A stretch of DNA of 20,893 nucleotides, taken from positions 1-20,893 of the forward strand of contig CAAFQR010000069.1 of assembly GCA_900765165.1 (NCBI GenBank). Direction: 5' to 3'. Position numbers and translations under genes: made by a program. The notes beneath the pieces are model-generated. The model saw only the letters and a list, made by a program, of their open reading frames with translations, was not told where the DNA came from and made no database searches. How positions within the stretch are numbered: the first letter of the stretch is position 1; every line of letters starts with the position of its first letter. Shown one piece after another: positions 1 through 6,689 of this stretch. The DNA is from Veillonellaceae bacterium (lineage in GTDB: Bacteria; Bacillota; Negativicutes; Veillonellales; Veillonellaceae).

Positions 1-30
1 GTGATTATGTCCATCTTTTTTATGAAAACT

Positions 31-66
31 GGGGTAAGGCAGACGAATGAAAGTCTGTCTTACCCC
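31..66 (+). terminator. Strong hairpin, probable terminator of an upstream gene
   Basis: A 14-bp stem (31-44 with 53-66, one G-U pair) closes an 8-nt loop. No long T-run follows directly (only AT-rich sequence and a T7 at 85-91), so termination is likely but not certain. It may instead be the first element of the thiW leader. Confidence 0.45.
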
Positions 67-91
67 AACATTTATTATAAAACCTTTTTTT

Positions 92-211
92 GTTCGCAAA
101 AGCGAACCGAGTTGCGGGGGAGCGCCCGGAACTCGTGTCATTACAGCGATGGGAAGCCGTGTTCCGGCGTGAGAGGAGACCAGTAAGTCTCGACCGACAA
201 CGGAGGTTGTA
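92..211 (+). promoter_or_regulatory. Structured 5' leader of thiW-cytX, possible riboswitch of unassigned class
   Basis: The leader holds a series of small hairpins: 92-97/102-107, 108-118/125-135 (with one internal mismatch), 156-159/165-168 and 176-180/187-191. A last one, 197-201/206-210, puts the Shine-Dalgarno GGAG (202-205) in its loop just before the ATG at 212. Genes of this kind are commonly controlled by TPP riboswitches, but I do not see the TPP core words CTGAGA or GGATAATACC. The stretch with GGGAAG (151-156) and AAGTC (185-189) loosely recalls a cobalamin riboswitch, but the CCACTG box is absent. The ligand, if any, is unknown. Confidence 0.45.
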
Positions 212-736
212 ATGAATACTTCGACTCGTAATGTCAACAAAGTAACGACGGCCGGATTATTTCTGGCTATTGCCGTAGTAGGCAGTCTGTTTTCCTTTCC
301 CGTTGGGCTCAGTAAATGTGCCCCCGTCCAGCATATGGTTAATATTTTGTGTGCCGTTTTGCTTGGTCCCTTCTATGGGGTCGGCGTTGCCTTCGGTGCC
401 AGCTTAATTCGCAACTTATTCGGCATTGGCAGCATTCTCGCCTTTCCGGGCAGTATGATTGGCGCTCTCTTAGCCGGTCTTACCTATAAGTACACCCGCA
501 ATATTTTTCTTACCTTGCTGGCCGAAGTATTTGGCACCGGCATCTTAGGCGGTCTCAGCGCCTATCCGTTAGCCGTGCTGTTCCTCGGTAAAAGCGCAGG
601 CCAAATGGCCTTCTACGTGTACGTCGTTCCTTTCTTGGTCTCCACAGTAGGCGGCTCCCTGCTGTCGGGGATGCTCTTATACGCATTACAACGTGTTCGA
701 GCCTTAGCCTATGTTCAAAAGAAACTAGGCGCCTAA
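212..736 (+). CDS. thiW: ThiW-type S component of a thiamine-precursor ECF transporter
   Basis: A 174-residue, very hydrophobic membrane protein with about five or six predicted membrane segments. The block around residues 29-42 (FPVGLSKCAPVQHM), the RNLFG segment and the following AFPGSMIGALLAGL match what I know of the ThiW family. ThiW proteins are substrate-binding S components that dock on a shared energizing module (EcfA, EcfA', EcfT) to import a thiamine precursor, probably the thiazole moiety. No energizing module lies beside it; the ECF genes at 11-14 kb look dedicated to another substrate. The start at 212 has GGAGG six bases upstream. cytX follows after 15 bp, so the two form an operon. 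The family call is from remembered conserved blocks, not a search. Confidence 0.85.
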   Translation: MNTSTRNVNKVTTAGLFLAIAVVGSLFSFPVGLSKCAPVQHMVNILCAVLLGPFYGVGVAFGASLIRNLFGIGSILAFPGSMIGALLAGLTYKYTRNIFLTLLAEVFGTGILGGLSAYPLAVLFLGKSAGQMAFYVYVVPFLVSTVGGSLLSGMLLYALQRVRALAYVQKKLGA

Positions 737-751
737 TGAAAGGAGCTTCTC

Positions 752-1942
752 ATGGAAGCAAAAAAGACAGGTCTCTTTGCTAACGGCCTCATCTGGTTCG
801 GTGCCGCCGTATCCATAGCGGAAATCATCACCGGTACCTTGCTGGCACCGCTCGGTTTCCCCGACGGCGTCAAGGCCATCCTCTTAGGTCACCTCATCGG
901 TGGTCTCTTATTCTTCGCCGCTGGCGTTATTAGCGGTAAAACCGGCCGCAGTGCCATGGAATCCGTTCGTATCGGCTTCGGTCGCTACGGCGGTGCCTTC
1001 TTCGCCATCTGTAACGTATTGCAGCTCATTGGCTGGACGGCGGTCATGATTATTTCAGGGGCGGAAGCAGCGCAAGCTGTGTATCCCTTAAGCACCACCA
1101 CCTGGTGCATCCTCACGGCCGTGCTCATCATCGTATGGCTCTACGTAGGCATTCGCAACTTGGGCAAGCTAAACCTCGTAGCTATGGCCCTCTTGTTCCT
1201 CTTAACCTTGTGGCTCAGTAAGGTTGTCTTCGCGCCAGCCGCCACCGCTGCCGGTGCTTCTGTTTTGGGCATTACACCGTCCGAAACGGCTGACGGCTTA
1301 ACCTTCGGCGCCGCTGTTGAGTTAGCCGTAGCTATGCCGCTGTCCTGGCTCCCGCTTATCGGGGACTACACGCGCACGGCGAAATGCCCGGTAGCTGCTT
1401 CGGCTGTAAGTGCTATCGTGTACTCCATCGTCAGCTGCTGGATGTACTTCATCGGTCTTGGCACCGCCATCTACACTGGTGAAAGCGACATCGCTGCCGT
1501 AATGCTCAAAGCTGGCCTCGGCATTGCAGCCCTTTTGATCGTCATCTTCTCCACCGTTACCACTACGTACCTCGATGCGTACTCCGGTGGCGTAAGCGCT
1601 GTCAGTCTTTTCAGCAAATTGCCGGAAAAAACAACGTCCATCGTCATCTGCGTAATCGGCGCCATCTTGGCCATCTTCACGCCCATCACGAACTACGAAG
1701 ACTTCCTCTTCCTCATTGGTTCCGTCTTCGCGCCGATGATTGCCATCCTCTTAGTACAGTTCTTCCTCTTAAACAAGGATTCGTCCATGAATGCCTTCTC
1801 CGTTACGAACTGCATTTTGTGGATTCTCGGCTTCGCGTTATACCGCCAGGTATTGGATTTAGACAGCCCGGTTGGTGTAACCTTCCCGGTTATGATCGTC
1901 GTAGCTGTTGTGACCTACATCGTAGGCAAAATCGTGAAATAA
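752..1942 (+). CDS. cytX: CytX-type NCS1 permease, probable hydroxymethylpyrimidine transporter
   Basis: A 396-residue integral membrane protein with about twelve hydrophobic segments, typical length for the NCS1 (nucleobase:cation symporter-1) family. The N-terminal region with ITGTLLAPLGF and the GDYTRTAK motif near residue 204 fit the cytosine-permease branch. The CytX subgroup is repeatedly found beside thiamine genes and is thought to take up hydroxymethylpyrimidine (HMP). Here it directly follows thiW, so the pair would supply both halves of thiamine. A good AGGAG (741-745) precedes the ATG. A strong terminator follows the stop codon. The substrate is inferred from the neighbour; cytosine or another pyrimidine is the alternative. 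Confidence 0.85.
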   Translation: MEAKKTGLFANGLIWFGAAVSIAEIITGTLLAPLGFPDGVKAILLGHLIGGLLFFAAGVISGKTGRSAMESVRIGFGRYGGAFFAICNVLQLIGWTAVMIISGAEAAQAVYPLSTTTWCILTAVLIIVWLYVGIRNLGKLNLVAMALLFLLTLWLSKVVFAPAATAAGASVLGITPSETADGLTFGAAVELAVAMPLSWLPLIGDYTRTAKCPVAASAVSAIVYSIVSCWMYFIGLGTAIYTGESDIAAVMLKAGLGIAALLIVIFSTVTTTYLDAYSGGVSAVSLFSKLPEKTTSIVICVIGAILAIFTPITNYEDFLFLIGSVFAPMIAILLVQFFLLNKDSSMNAFSVTNCILWILGFALYRQVLDLDSPVGVTFPVMIVVAVVTYIVGKIVK

Positions 1943-1956
1943 AAAGCCTTAAAACC

Positions 1957-2002
1957 AGTGCGGTATGTTACGTGTTATATGCGTAGCATACCGCACTTTT
2001 TT
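1957..2002 (+). terminator. Rho-independent terminator of thiW-cytX
   Basis: An 11-bp perfect stem (1957-1967 with 1987-1997) is followed by a run of six T (1997-2002). It sits just after the cytX stop. Confidence 0.9.
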
Positions 2003-2062
2003 AGTAGTGCTTTAAAAACAAGATAACTAGAGATGTTAAAATTCAAGATTACATCTGCATAA

Positions 2063-2129
2063 AAGGTGATACCTCGTCAATAATCTATAGAATCTTATGG
2101 GTTATCTACGCGGTATCACCTTATTTTTT
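2063..2129 (+). terminator. Second, isolated terminator-like hairpin
   Basis: An 11-bp perfect stem (2063-2073 with 2112-2122) encloses a 38-nt partly self-pairing loop and is followed by six T (2124-2129). No gene lies between this hairpin and the cytX terminator, so it is either a back-up terminator or the 3' end of a small RNA. The rest of 2003-2262 is AT-rich and shows no coding sequence. Confidence 0.6.
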
Positions 2130-2262
2130 CGCCACTTAGTATCCATTCGTGATGAACAGAAAGATGTTATCACTTTATATACTAAATACTCTTAATTATG
2201 TAATTATTTAGACTTCGCAAAAATTATCTATACCACACGTCGTCAAGATGGTACAATACAGG

Positions 2263-2273
2263 TGTTTGAAACA
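2263..2273. promoter_or_regulatory. Palindrome TGTTTGAAACA upstream of larA, possible operator
   Basis: A perfect 5+1+5 inverted repeat about 105 bp before the larA start and about 40 bp upstream of the candidate promoter. I cannot assign it to a regulator. Confidence 0.25.
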
Positions 2274-2310
2274 AAGGATATAAATTATTTTTGCTTCGTT
2301 GTTATTCGTT

Positions 2311-2340
2311 TTGACTATAGATTTTTCTCTCTCATTTTAT
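2311..2340 (+). promoter_or_regulatory. Candidate larA promoter
   Basis: TTGACT (2311-2316) is followed after 18 bp by TTTTAT (2335-2340). The -35 is good and the -10 is weak. The larA start is 38 bp downstream of the -10. Confidence 0.35.
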
Positions 2341-2377
2341 GTTTGCTCATACTTAATCAAAAAGGAGTGTCTCTACA

Positions 2378-3661
2378 ATGAAAACCTTTCAGTTACCCTT
2401 CGGTAAAACGCATTGCACGTTGAACGTACCTGACGATCGTTTACAAGGCGTGCTCGTATCTGGTGCTCACGACTATAAACCGGAAGCTGACGAAGGAACC
2501 TTAGTAGACAATGCGTTAGCTAACCCGATTGGTTCCCCCCGCCTGTCCGAATTAGCTAAGGGTAAAAAGACCTGTACAATCATTTCCAGTGACCACACCC
2601 GTCCGGTACCGAGTCACATCATCATGCCGCGCCTGCTCAAGGAATTGCGCGCCGGCAACCCGGACATCCAGATTACCATCCTCATCGCAACAGGCATGCA
2701 TCGCTTGACGACGAAGGACGAATTAATCGCTAAATACGGTAAAGAAATCGCCGAAAACGAACATTTTGTATTGCACGATGCCCGTAAGGACGAAGATATG
2801 GTTAGCATCGGCACCTTGCCGTCCGGCGGCGAATGCTTGGTTAACAAAGTAGCCATCAACACGGACTTGCTCGTTGCCGAAGGCTTCATCGAACCGCATT
2901 TCTTCGCTGGTTTCTCCGGCGGCCGTAAATCCGTATTGCCTGGCGTTGCAAGCCGCATCACGGTTCTCGCCAACCACTGCTCCGAATTCATCAACAGTGA
3001 CCACGCCCGCACCGGTATCCTCGAAGGCAACCCGATTCACCGCGACATGGTATACGCAGCGCGCACCGCTAAATTAGCCTTCATCTGCAACGTATGCATC
3101 GACGCTGACAAAAAGGTTATTGCTGCTTTCGCCGGCGACCTCGAAAAAGCTCACGAAACAGGCGTTGCCTTTGAAATGAAGTTAGCTGGCGTGCCCGCAA
3201 AACCGGCGGATATCGTTGTCACCACCAACGGTGGCTATCCGCTGGACCAGAATATTTACCAGTCCGTAAAAGGTATGACCGCAGCAGAAGCAACCTGCAA
3301 AAAAGGCGGCGTTATCATCATGTGCTCCTCTTGCAGCGATGGTCACGGCGGCGAAGACTTCTACAACACCTTAAAAGAAGCCAACAACCTGCAGGACGCT
3401 ATGGACGCTATCTTAGCCCGCACCCGCAACGAAACCATTTTCGACCAGTGGGAATCCCAGATTCTCTTGCGCTTGCTCTTAAACTACAGCGTTATCATGG
3501 TCACCGATGCACCGCAGTCCATGATTGAAGACATGCATATGCACTACGCTAAGAACATTGACGAAGCCTGCGCTATGGCCGACAAAATCTTGGCTGACAA
3601 AGGCATTACCAACGGCACCGTAACCGTTGTACCGGACGGTGTATCCGTAGTCGTTCGCTAA
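2378..3661 (+). CDS. larA: LarA-family nickel-pincer 2-hydroxyacid (lactate) racemase
   Basis: The 427-residue protein has the length and motifs of LarA, the cytoplasmic racemase that interconverts D- and L-lactate with the nickel-pincer nucleotide cofactor. All active-site positions I recall from the Lactobacillus plantarum enzyme fall at the same residue numbers: D72 and R75 (SDHTRP), H108 (GMHR), H174 (EPHFF), K184 (GGRK, the lysine that binds the cofactor), H200 (ANHC), Q295 and K298. The start at 2378 has AAGGAG at 2362-2367. It is monocistronic: a terminator follows and larB, larC and larE for cofactor synthesis are not in the window. Lactate fermenters among the Negativicutes use such an enzyme to enter lactate catabolism. 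LarA homologues acting on other 2-hydroxyacids exist, so lactate is likely but not proven. Confidence 0.9.
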   Translation: MKTFQLPFGKTHCTLNVPDDRLQGVLVSGAHDYKPEADEGTLVDNALANPIGSPRLSELAKGKKTCTIISSDHTRPVPSHIIMPRLLKELRAGNPDIQITILIATGMHRLTTKDELIAKYGKEIAENEHFVLHDARKDEDMVSIGTLPSGGECLVNKVAINTDLLVAEGFIEPHFFAGFSGGRKSVLPGVASRITVLANHCSEFINSDHARTGILEGNPIHRDMVYAARTAKLAFICNVCIDADKKVIAAFAGDLEKAHETGVAFEMKLAGVPAKPADIVVTTNGGYPLDQNIYQSVKGMTAAEATCKKGGVIIMCSSCSDGHGGEDFYNTLKEANNLQDAMDAILARTRNETIFDQWESQILLRLLLNYSVIMVTDAPQSMIEDMHMHYAKNIDEACAMADKILADKGITNGTVTVVPDGVSVVVR

Positions 3662-3719
3662 TCACTCACAGTGAAACAAGCGTCACGCCTTACCCGTTAA
3701 CAGGTAACTAAGCGGCACA

Positions 3720-3773
3720 AAAAGCCAGTATGCGTTGAGAGTTTCTCTCATGGCGTACTGGCTTTATTTTTTT
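3720..3773 (+). terminator. Rho-independent terminator of larA
   Basis: The stem pairs 3721-3730 with 3756-3765, is extended by an inner GAGAG/CTCTC hairpin, and is followed by seven T (3767-3773). Confidence 0.85.
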
Positions 3774-3785
3774 ACGAAATATATA

Positions 3786-3814
3786 TGTACATCACCAATG
3801 TTGTATGCTATACT
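3786..3814 (+). promoter_or_regulatory. Candidate mscL promoter with extended -10
   Basis: TGTACA (3786-3791), 17 bp, then TATACT (3809-3814) preceded by TG one base away (TGCTATACT). The mscL start lies about 90 bp downstream. Confidence 0.55.
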
Positions 3815-3904
3815 GACTTGTAAAAGCTACTAAAGTGGTCTAGATTACTAGGCACTGGCAGCCCGCTCATTTCACAGGATTCAAAGTGTATTCGGAGGTC
3901 TTTC

Positions 3905-4363
3905 ATGAAAGAATTTATCAAAGGTTTCAAAGACTTTGCCATGCGCGGTAATGTTATCGACTTGGCAGTCGGCGTTATCATAGGCGCCGCATTCGGAAAA
4001 GTTGTATCGTCCCTCGTAAGCGACATCATCATGCCGCCTCTCGGCGTTATCCTCGGTGGCGTTGACTTCTCCGACTTCTTCATCGCATTGAGCAGCAAGC
4101 ACGCCAACACCTTGGCAGAAGCAAAAGCAGCCGGCATCCCGGTTATTGCTTACGGCAGCTTCCTCAACTCGGTAATCCAGTTCTTGATTATCGCTTTCGC
4201 CGTATACTTGCTCATCAAACAGGTGAACCGCTTCTTCCCGAAAAAAGAAGAAGAAGCAAAACCGGAACCGCATCTTTGCCCGTTCTGCAAACAGGAAGTG
4301 GCTGAAGACGCAACGCGTTGCCCGCACTGCACGTCCGAGCTTACGCCGGTTACCAAACAGTAA
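3905..4363 (+). CDS. mscL: MscL large-conductance mechanosensitive channel with C-terminal zinc ribbon
   Basis: Residues 1-110 are a standard MscL: the amphipathic N-terminus (KEFIKGFKDFAMRGNVIDLAVG), TM1 with the GVIIGAAFGKVV pore segment, the periplasmic loop (about 45-85) and TM2 (about 86-106). The protein forms a homopentameric inner-membrane pore that releases solutes upon osmotic downshock. After a charged linker (KKEEEAKPEP, 113-122), the cytoplasmic tail carries CPFC (125-128) and CPHC (139-142), a zinc ribbon. In place of this, E. coli MscL has a helical bundle tail. At 152 residues it is slightly longer than usual. GGAGG (3894-3898) precedes the ATG. The gene is monocistronic with its own promoter and terminator. 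The channel call is certain; the role of the ribbon is unknown. Confidence 0.95.
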   Translation: MKEFIKGFKDFAMRGNVIDLAVGVIIGAAFGKVVSSLVSDIIMPPLGVILGGVDFSDFFIALSSKHANTLAEAKAAGIPVIAYGSFLNSVIQFLIIAFAVYLLIKQVNRFFPKKEEEAKPEPHLCPFCKQEVAEDATRCPHCTSELTPVTKQ

Positions 4364-4377
4364 AATACTGGCACTTC

Positions 4378-4428
4378 AAAAGGTTGTAACGGATTGCGGT
4401 ACCACATCGCGTTCGCTACAACCTTTTA
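4378..4428 (+). terminator. Terminator of mscL
   Basis: An 11-bp stem (4378-4388 with 4417-4427) ends in TTTT. The T-run is short because it also forms the end of the stem. Confidence 0.6.
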
Positions 4429-4502
4429 TGTTTCCGGTGAAATGAACACCCTCCTCGGCCCACAAGGCCAGCACACAGAAAGCCCGCCCTCACGGCCTAG
4501 AC

Positions 4503-4531
4503 TTGTAAAATCGGCTTTCCCCTTGTAAAAT
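4503..4531 (+). promoter_or_regulatory. Promoter of the XRE-cupin regulator
   Basis: TTGTAA (4503-4508), 17 bp, TAAAAT (4526-4531). The word CTTGTAAAA occurs twice, once over the -35 (4502-4510) and once over the -10 (4522-4530), exactly 20 bp apart, and could be an autoregulatory direct repeat. Confidence 0.6.
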
Positions 4532-4579
4532 AAAAGTAATCAACAACGATAAACAATGTATGGGATAATAGGTGGTAAT

Positions 4580-5152
4580 ATGGCAAAACAAATTTCTCCA
4601 GAAATGGATCCGGCTAAGGAAATTGGCAAGGTCTTAAAAAAGATTCGCTTCGAACGCGATTTAACCTTGGACAATGTGTCCACCCTCACCGGCGTCAGCA
4701 AAACCATGCTGGGCCAAATTGAACGTGGCGTCTCCGTGCCTACCGTATCGGTACTGTGGAAAATTGCCAAAGGCTTACAAGTCTCCTTATCGACACTATT
4801 CAACGAACAGACACCAAACTACAATGCTGTCGATATTCTAAAAGACTTAAAACCGGTATATGACGAAAATGACCAGATGATTCTGTATAACATTTTCCCG
4901 TTCAATATGCTCCGCGGTTTTGAGTACTTCTACATCATTTTAAAGCCTGGCGCGCACCACACATCCGACGCCCATCGCAGCGTAACGGAAGAATACATCG
5001 TCGTTACCGAAGGTACCTTGACGCTAACCTTAGAAGACCAAGAATACACCTTAACGGCACCGGCGAAGATTAACTTCCACGCCAATATTGCACATTCCTA
5101 TAGCAATAACACCGACCAGCCGGTCGTGTTCCAGAACATTATGAAATACTAG
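4580..5152 (+). CDS. XRE-family transcriptional regulator with C-terminal cupin
   Basis: A 190-residue, two-domain regulator. Residues 15-74 form an HTH-XRE DNA-binding domain (LTLDNVSTLTGVSKTMLGQI with the recognition helix, then SVPTVSVLWKIAKGL). Residues about 115-188 form a cupin-2 barrel (PGAHHTSDAH, EEYIVVTEG, HANIAHSY), which probably binds a small effector. I chose the ATG at 4580 rather than the in-frame one at 4556 because AGGTGG (4570-4575) lies four bases before it and family members begin near MAK. Regulators of this architecture often control neighbouring transport or amino-acid genes. The next gene, the M20 peptidase, is convergent, so the target cannot be read from position. 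The effector is unknown. Confidence 0.85.
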   Translation: MAKQISPEMDPAKEIGKVLKKIRFERDLTLDNVSTLTGVSKTMLGQIERGVSVPTVSVLWKIAKGLQVSLSTLFNEQTPNYNAVDILKDLKPVYDENDQMILYNIFPFNMLRGFEYFYIILKPGAHHTSDAHRSVTEEYIVVTEGTLTLTLEDQEYTLTAPAKINFHANIAHSYSNNTDQPVVFQNIMKY

Positions 5153-5227
5153 TACGACTCCGCATACGCTTACGGATCTGGCTGCAAAGCCAAACACGTA
5201 AGGCGGTTAGCGATACATCCATAACAC

Positions 5228-5262
5228 AAAAAACGGTGGCCTCCAACTGGCCACCGTTTTTT
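5228..5262. terminator. Bidirectional terminator between convergent genes
   Basis: A perfect 14-bp stem (5228-5241 with 5249-5262) with a 7-nt loop, bounded by A6 on the left and T6 on the right. It can therefore end the XRE transcript on + and the M20 transcript on -. Confidence 0.9.
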
Positions 5263-5303
5263 ACGTCTCTAGAAAAGGTGCAAGTCTATTGTAGATTAGC
5301 TAA

Positions 5304-5332
5304 CTGCCAAAGGGCTCACAGCGCTTTGGCAG
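5304..5332 (-). terminator. Hairpin after the M20 gene
   Basis: A perfect 9-bp stem (5304-5312 with 5324-5332) about 43 bp past the M20 stop on the - strand. The T-run is poor, so it may be only a 3'-end stabilizing hairpin before the bidirectional terminator. Confidence 0.4.
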
Positions 5333-5374
5333 CCGTAGCCGTTTCCGCCATGTCACTAACAGCAGTGCTTGCCG

Positions 5375-6553
5375 TTACACGGCCAGCTCTTCCGCATCAA
5401 TGATAGCGGCGGAGTACCATTTAATGCGATCGTAGAGGGACTCTACTTCGGCAAATTCACGCAACGTGTGATTCCAATTGCCGCGCACGCCACAGGAGCA
5501 CAGCACCGGCGTCCCGGCAGCCTGGATGAACGTCGCATCCGAGCAACCGCCTACCTGCGTCGGTTTCGTGTCCGCATAGCCGTACGATTTGGCAATACCG
5601 GCCATGAAGTTATACAGCTTCATAACCGCGTCGTTTGTTTCAAAAGGAGTAAAGGCATTGAGTTCCTTGTAGGTGCAAGTCGTACCGGGTACGTACGACG
5701 TATTGCAAATCTCGTCGATAGCCGCCTTCACGCGATTCATTTCATCGGCTGTAGTAAAACGAACATCGAGCTGGCACATGCATTCGCCCGGCACGGCGTT
5801 AGGAATCGTGCCGCCGTTGATAGTGCCAATGTTCACCGTCGTGCCCTTCGCCAAATCAGTAAGCGCCTGGAACGCCATCACCTTCTGCGCCATTTCGACG
5901 ATAGCGCTAATGCCGTCTTCAAAGGCAGCGCCGGCGTGCGCCGACTTGCCGGTTACGAAAACGTCAATACCAAGGCGCCCCTTGCGGCCAACGGCAAGAC
6001 CATTATCCATGAGACCCGTTTCCATGTTCAACGCAAATAAGCAGCCCGATGAGTGTTCTTTGATGTATTCGGCGACGGTGGTGTAGTTGTGCAAGCCTTC
6101 TTCGTCAGGGGCAAATATAATCTTGATGGGCCGGTCCGCGTAGCCAATGGCATTAAGCGCCTTCACTACGTACAGCGCAATAATAATGCCACCCTTCATA
6201 TCTAACACGCCAGGCCCATAGGCACAGCCGTCTTCGATGCGAAACGGTGCGTCAGCGTACATATCATTGGCTAGTGCCGTGTCCATATGGCCGGCAAACA
6301 TGATGGGTGCGCCGGACCGATGCACCCCTAAGGTACCGGTCAGCAGCTTACCTGCTTGCGGTGAAAACTCCACCAACTCGCAATCAAAGCCTTCCGCTTC
6401 AAAGGCATCTTTCAGCCATTCGCCAACAGCATTAACGCCGTCTACATCTCGCCAGAAATCCTTGATGTTAATCAGTTCTTCAAACGTTTTTACGATTTCT
6501 TCCCTATGTGCGAGCACATACTCTTCTACTTTGGCTACTAATGCCTTATTCAT
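5375..6553 (-). CDS. M20-family zinc metallopeptidase (carboxypeptidase G2 / ArgE-like)
   Basis: The 392-residue protein carries the whole M20 di-zinc site: H89 and D91 (GHMDT), D118 (GVLDMKGG, bridging), E151-E152 (PDEEG, catalytic base and ligand), E178 (METG) and H362 (NHT). The insertion domain holds H206 (SAHAG), the residue that completes the partner subunit's site in dimers. Members hydrolyse an amide bond at the C-terminal side of dipeptides, acyl-amino acids or pteroyl-glutamate. The spacing and the GRKGRL/SAHAG region look closest to the glutamate carboxypeptidase group. There is no signal peptide, so it acts in the cytoplasm. GAGGAGGGG lies 7-15 bp upstream of the start. It is downstream of the glycyl radical genes but has its own promoter. 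The substrate is not resolved. Confidence 0.85.
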   Translation of the reverse strand: MNKALVAKVEEYVLAHREEIVKTFEELINIKDFWRDVDGVNAVGEWLKDAFEAEGFDCELVEFSPQAGKLLTGTLGVHRSGAPIMFAGHMDTALANDMYADAPFRIEDGCAYGPGVLDMKGGIIIALYVVKALNAIGYADRPIKIIFAPDEEGLHNYTTVAEYIKEHSSGCLFALNMETGLMDNGLAVGRKGRLGIDVFVTGKSAHAGAAFEDGISAIVEMAQKVMAFQALTDLAKGTTVNIGTINGGTIPNAVPGECMCQLDVRFTTADEMNRVKAAIDEICNTSYVPGTTCTYKELNAFTPFETNDAVMKLYNFMAGIAKSYGYADTKPTQVGGCSDATFIQAAGTPVLCSCGVRGNWNHTLREFAEVESLYDRIKWYSAAIIDAEELAV

Positions 6554-6581
6554 GGGAGCCCCTCCTCATCGTGAAACGCAA

Positions 6582-6609
6582 AAGCCCTCGCCGAAACTGA
6601 CGAGGGCTT
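6582..6609 (-). terminator. Terminator of the glycyl radical operon, lying within the M20 leader
   Basis: A perfect 9-bp stem (6582-6590 with 6601-6609). On the - strand it is followed by CTTTTGCGTTT. It lies between the promoter at 6628-6657 and the M20 start, so it could also attenuate M20 transcription. Confidence 0.7.
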
Positions 6610-6627
6610 CATTGCCTACCTAAACCT

Positions 6628-6657
6628 ATTATATTGTATTTTTCGTTATTTTACCAA
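6628..6657 (-). promoter_or_regulatory. Promoter of the M20 peptidase gene
   Basis: On the - strand: TTGGTA (6652-6657), 18 bp, TATAAT (6628-6633). The -10 matches the consensus. The predicted transcript begins near 6621 and has a leader of about 68 nt. Confidence 0.6.
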
Positions 6658-6689
6658 CGTATCCCTCGCTAGTGAAATAACGGGCAAAA

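Noticed and set aside
1..186. Open frame of 61 codons at the window start
   Set aside because: It runs through a terminator-like hairpin and the thiW leader, starts at a GTG at the very edge and has no protein-like composition.
92..211. TPP riboswitch upstream of thiW
   Set aside because: Expected from the genes, but the CTGAGA and GGATAATACC cores are absent; I kept only an unassigned structured leader.
5369..6623. Long open frames on + opposite the M20 gene
   Set aside because: The - strand frame carries the full M20 active site; the + frames are shadows of its codon bias.
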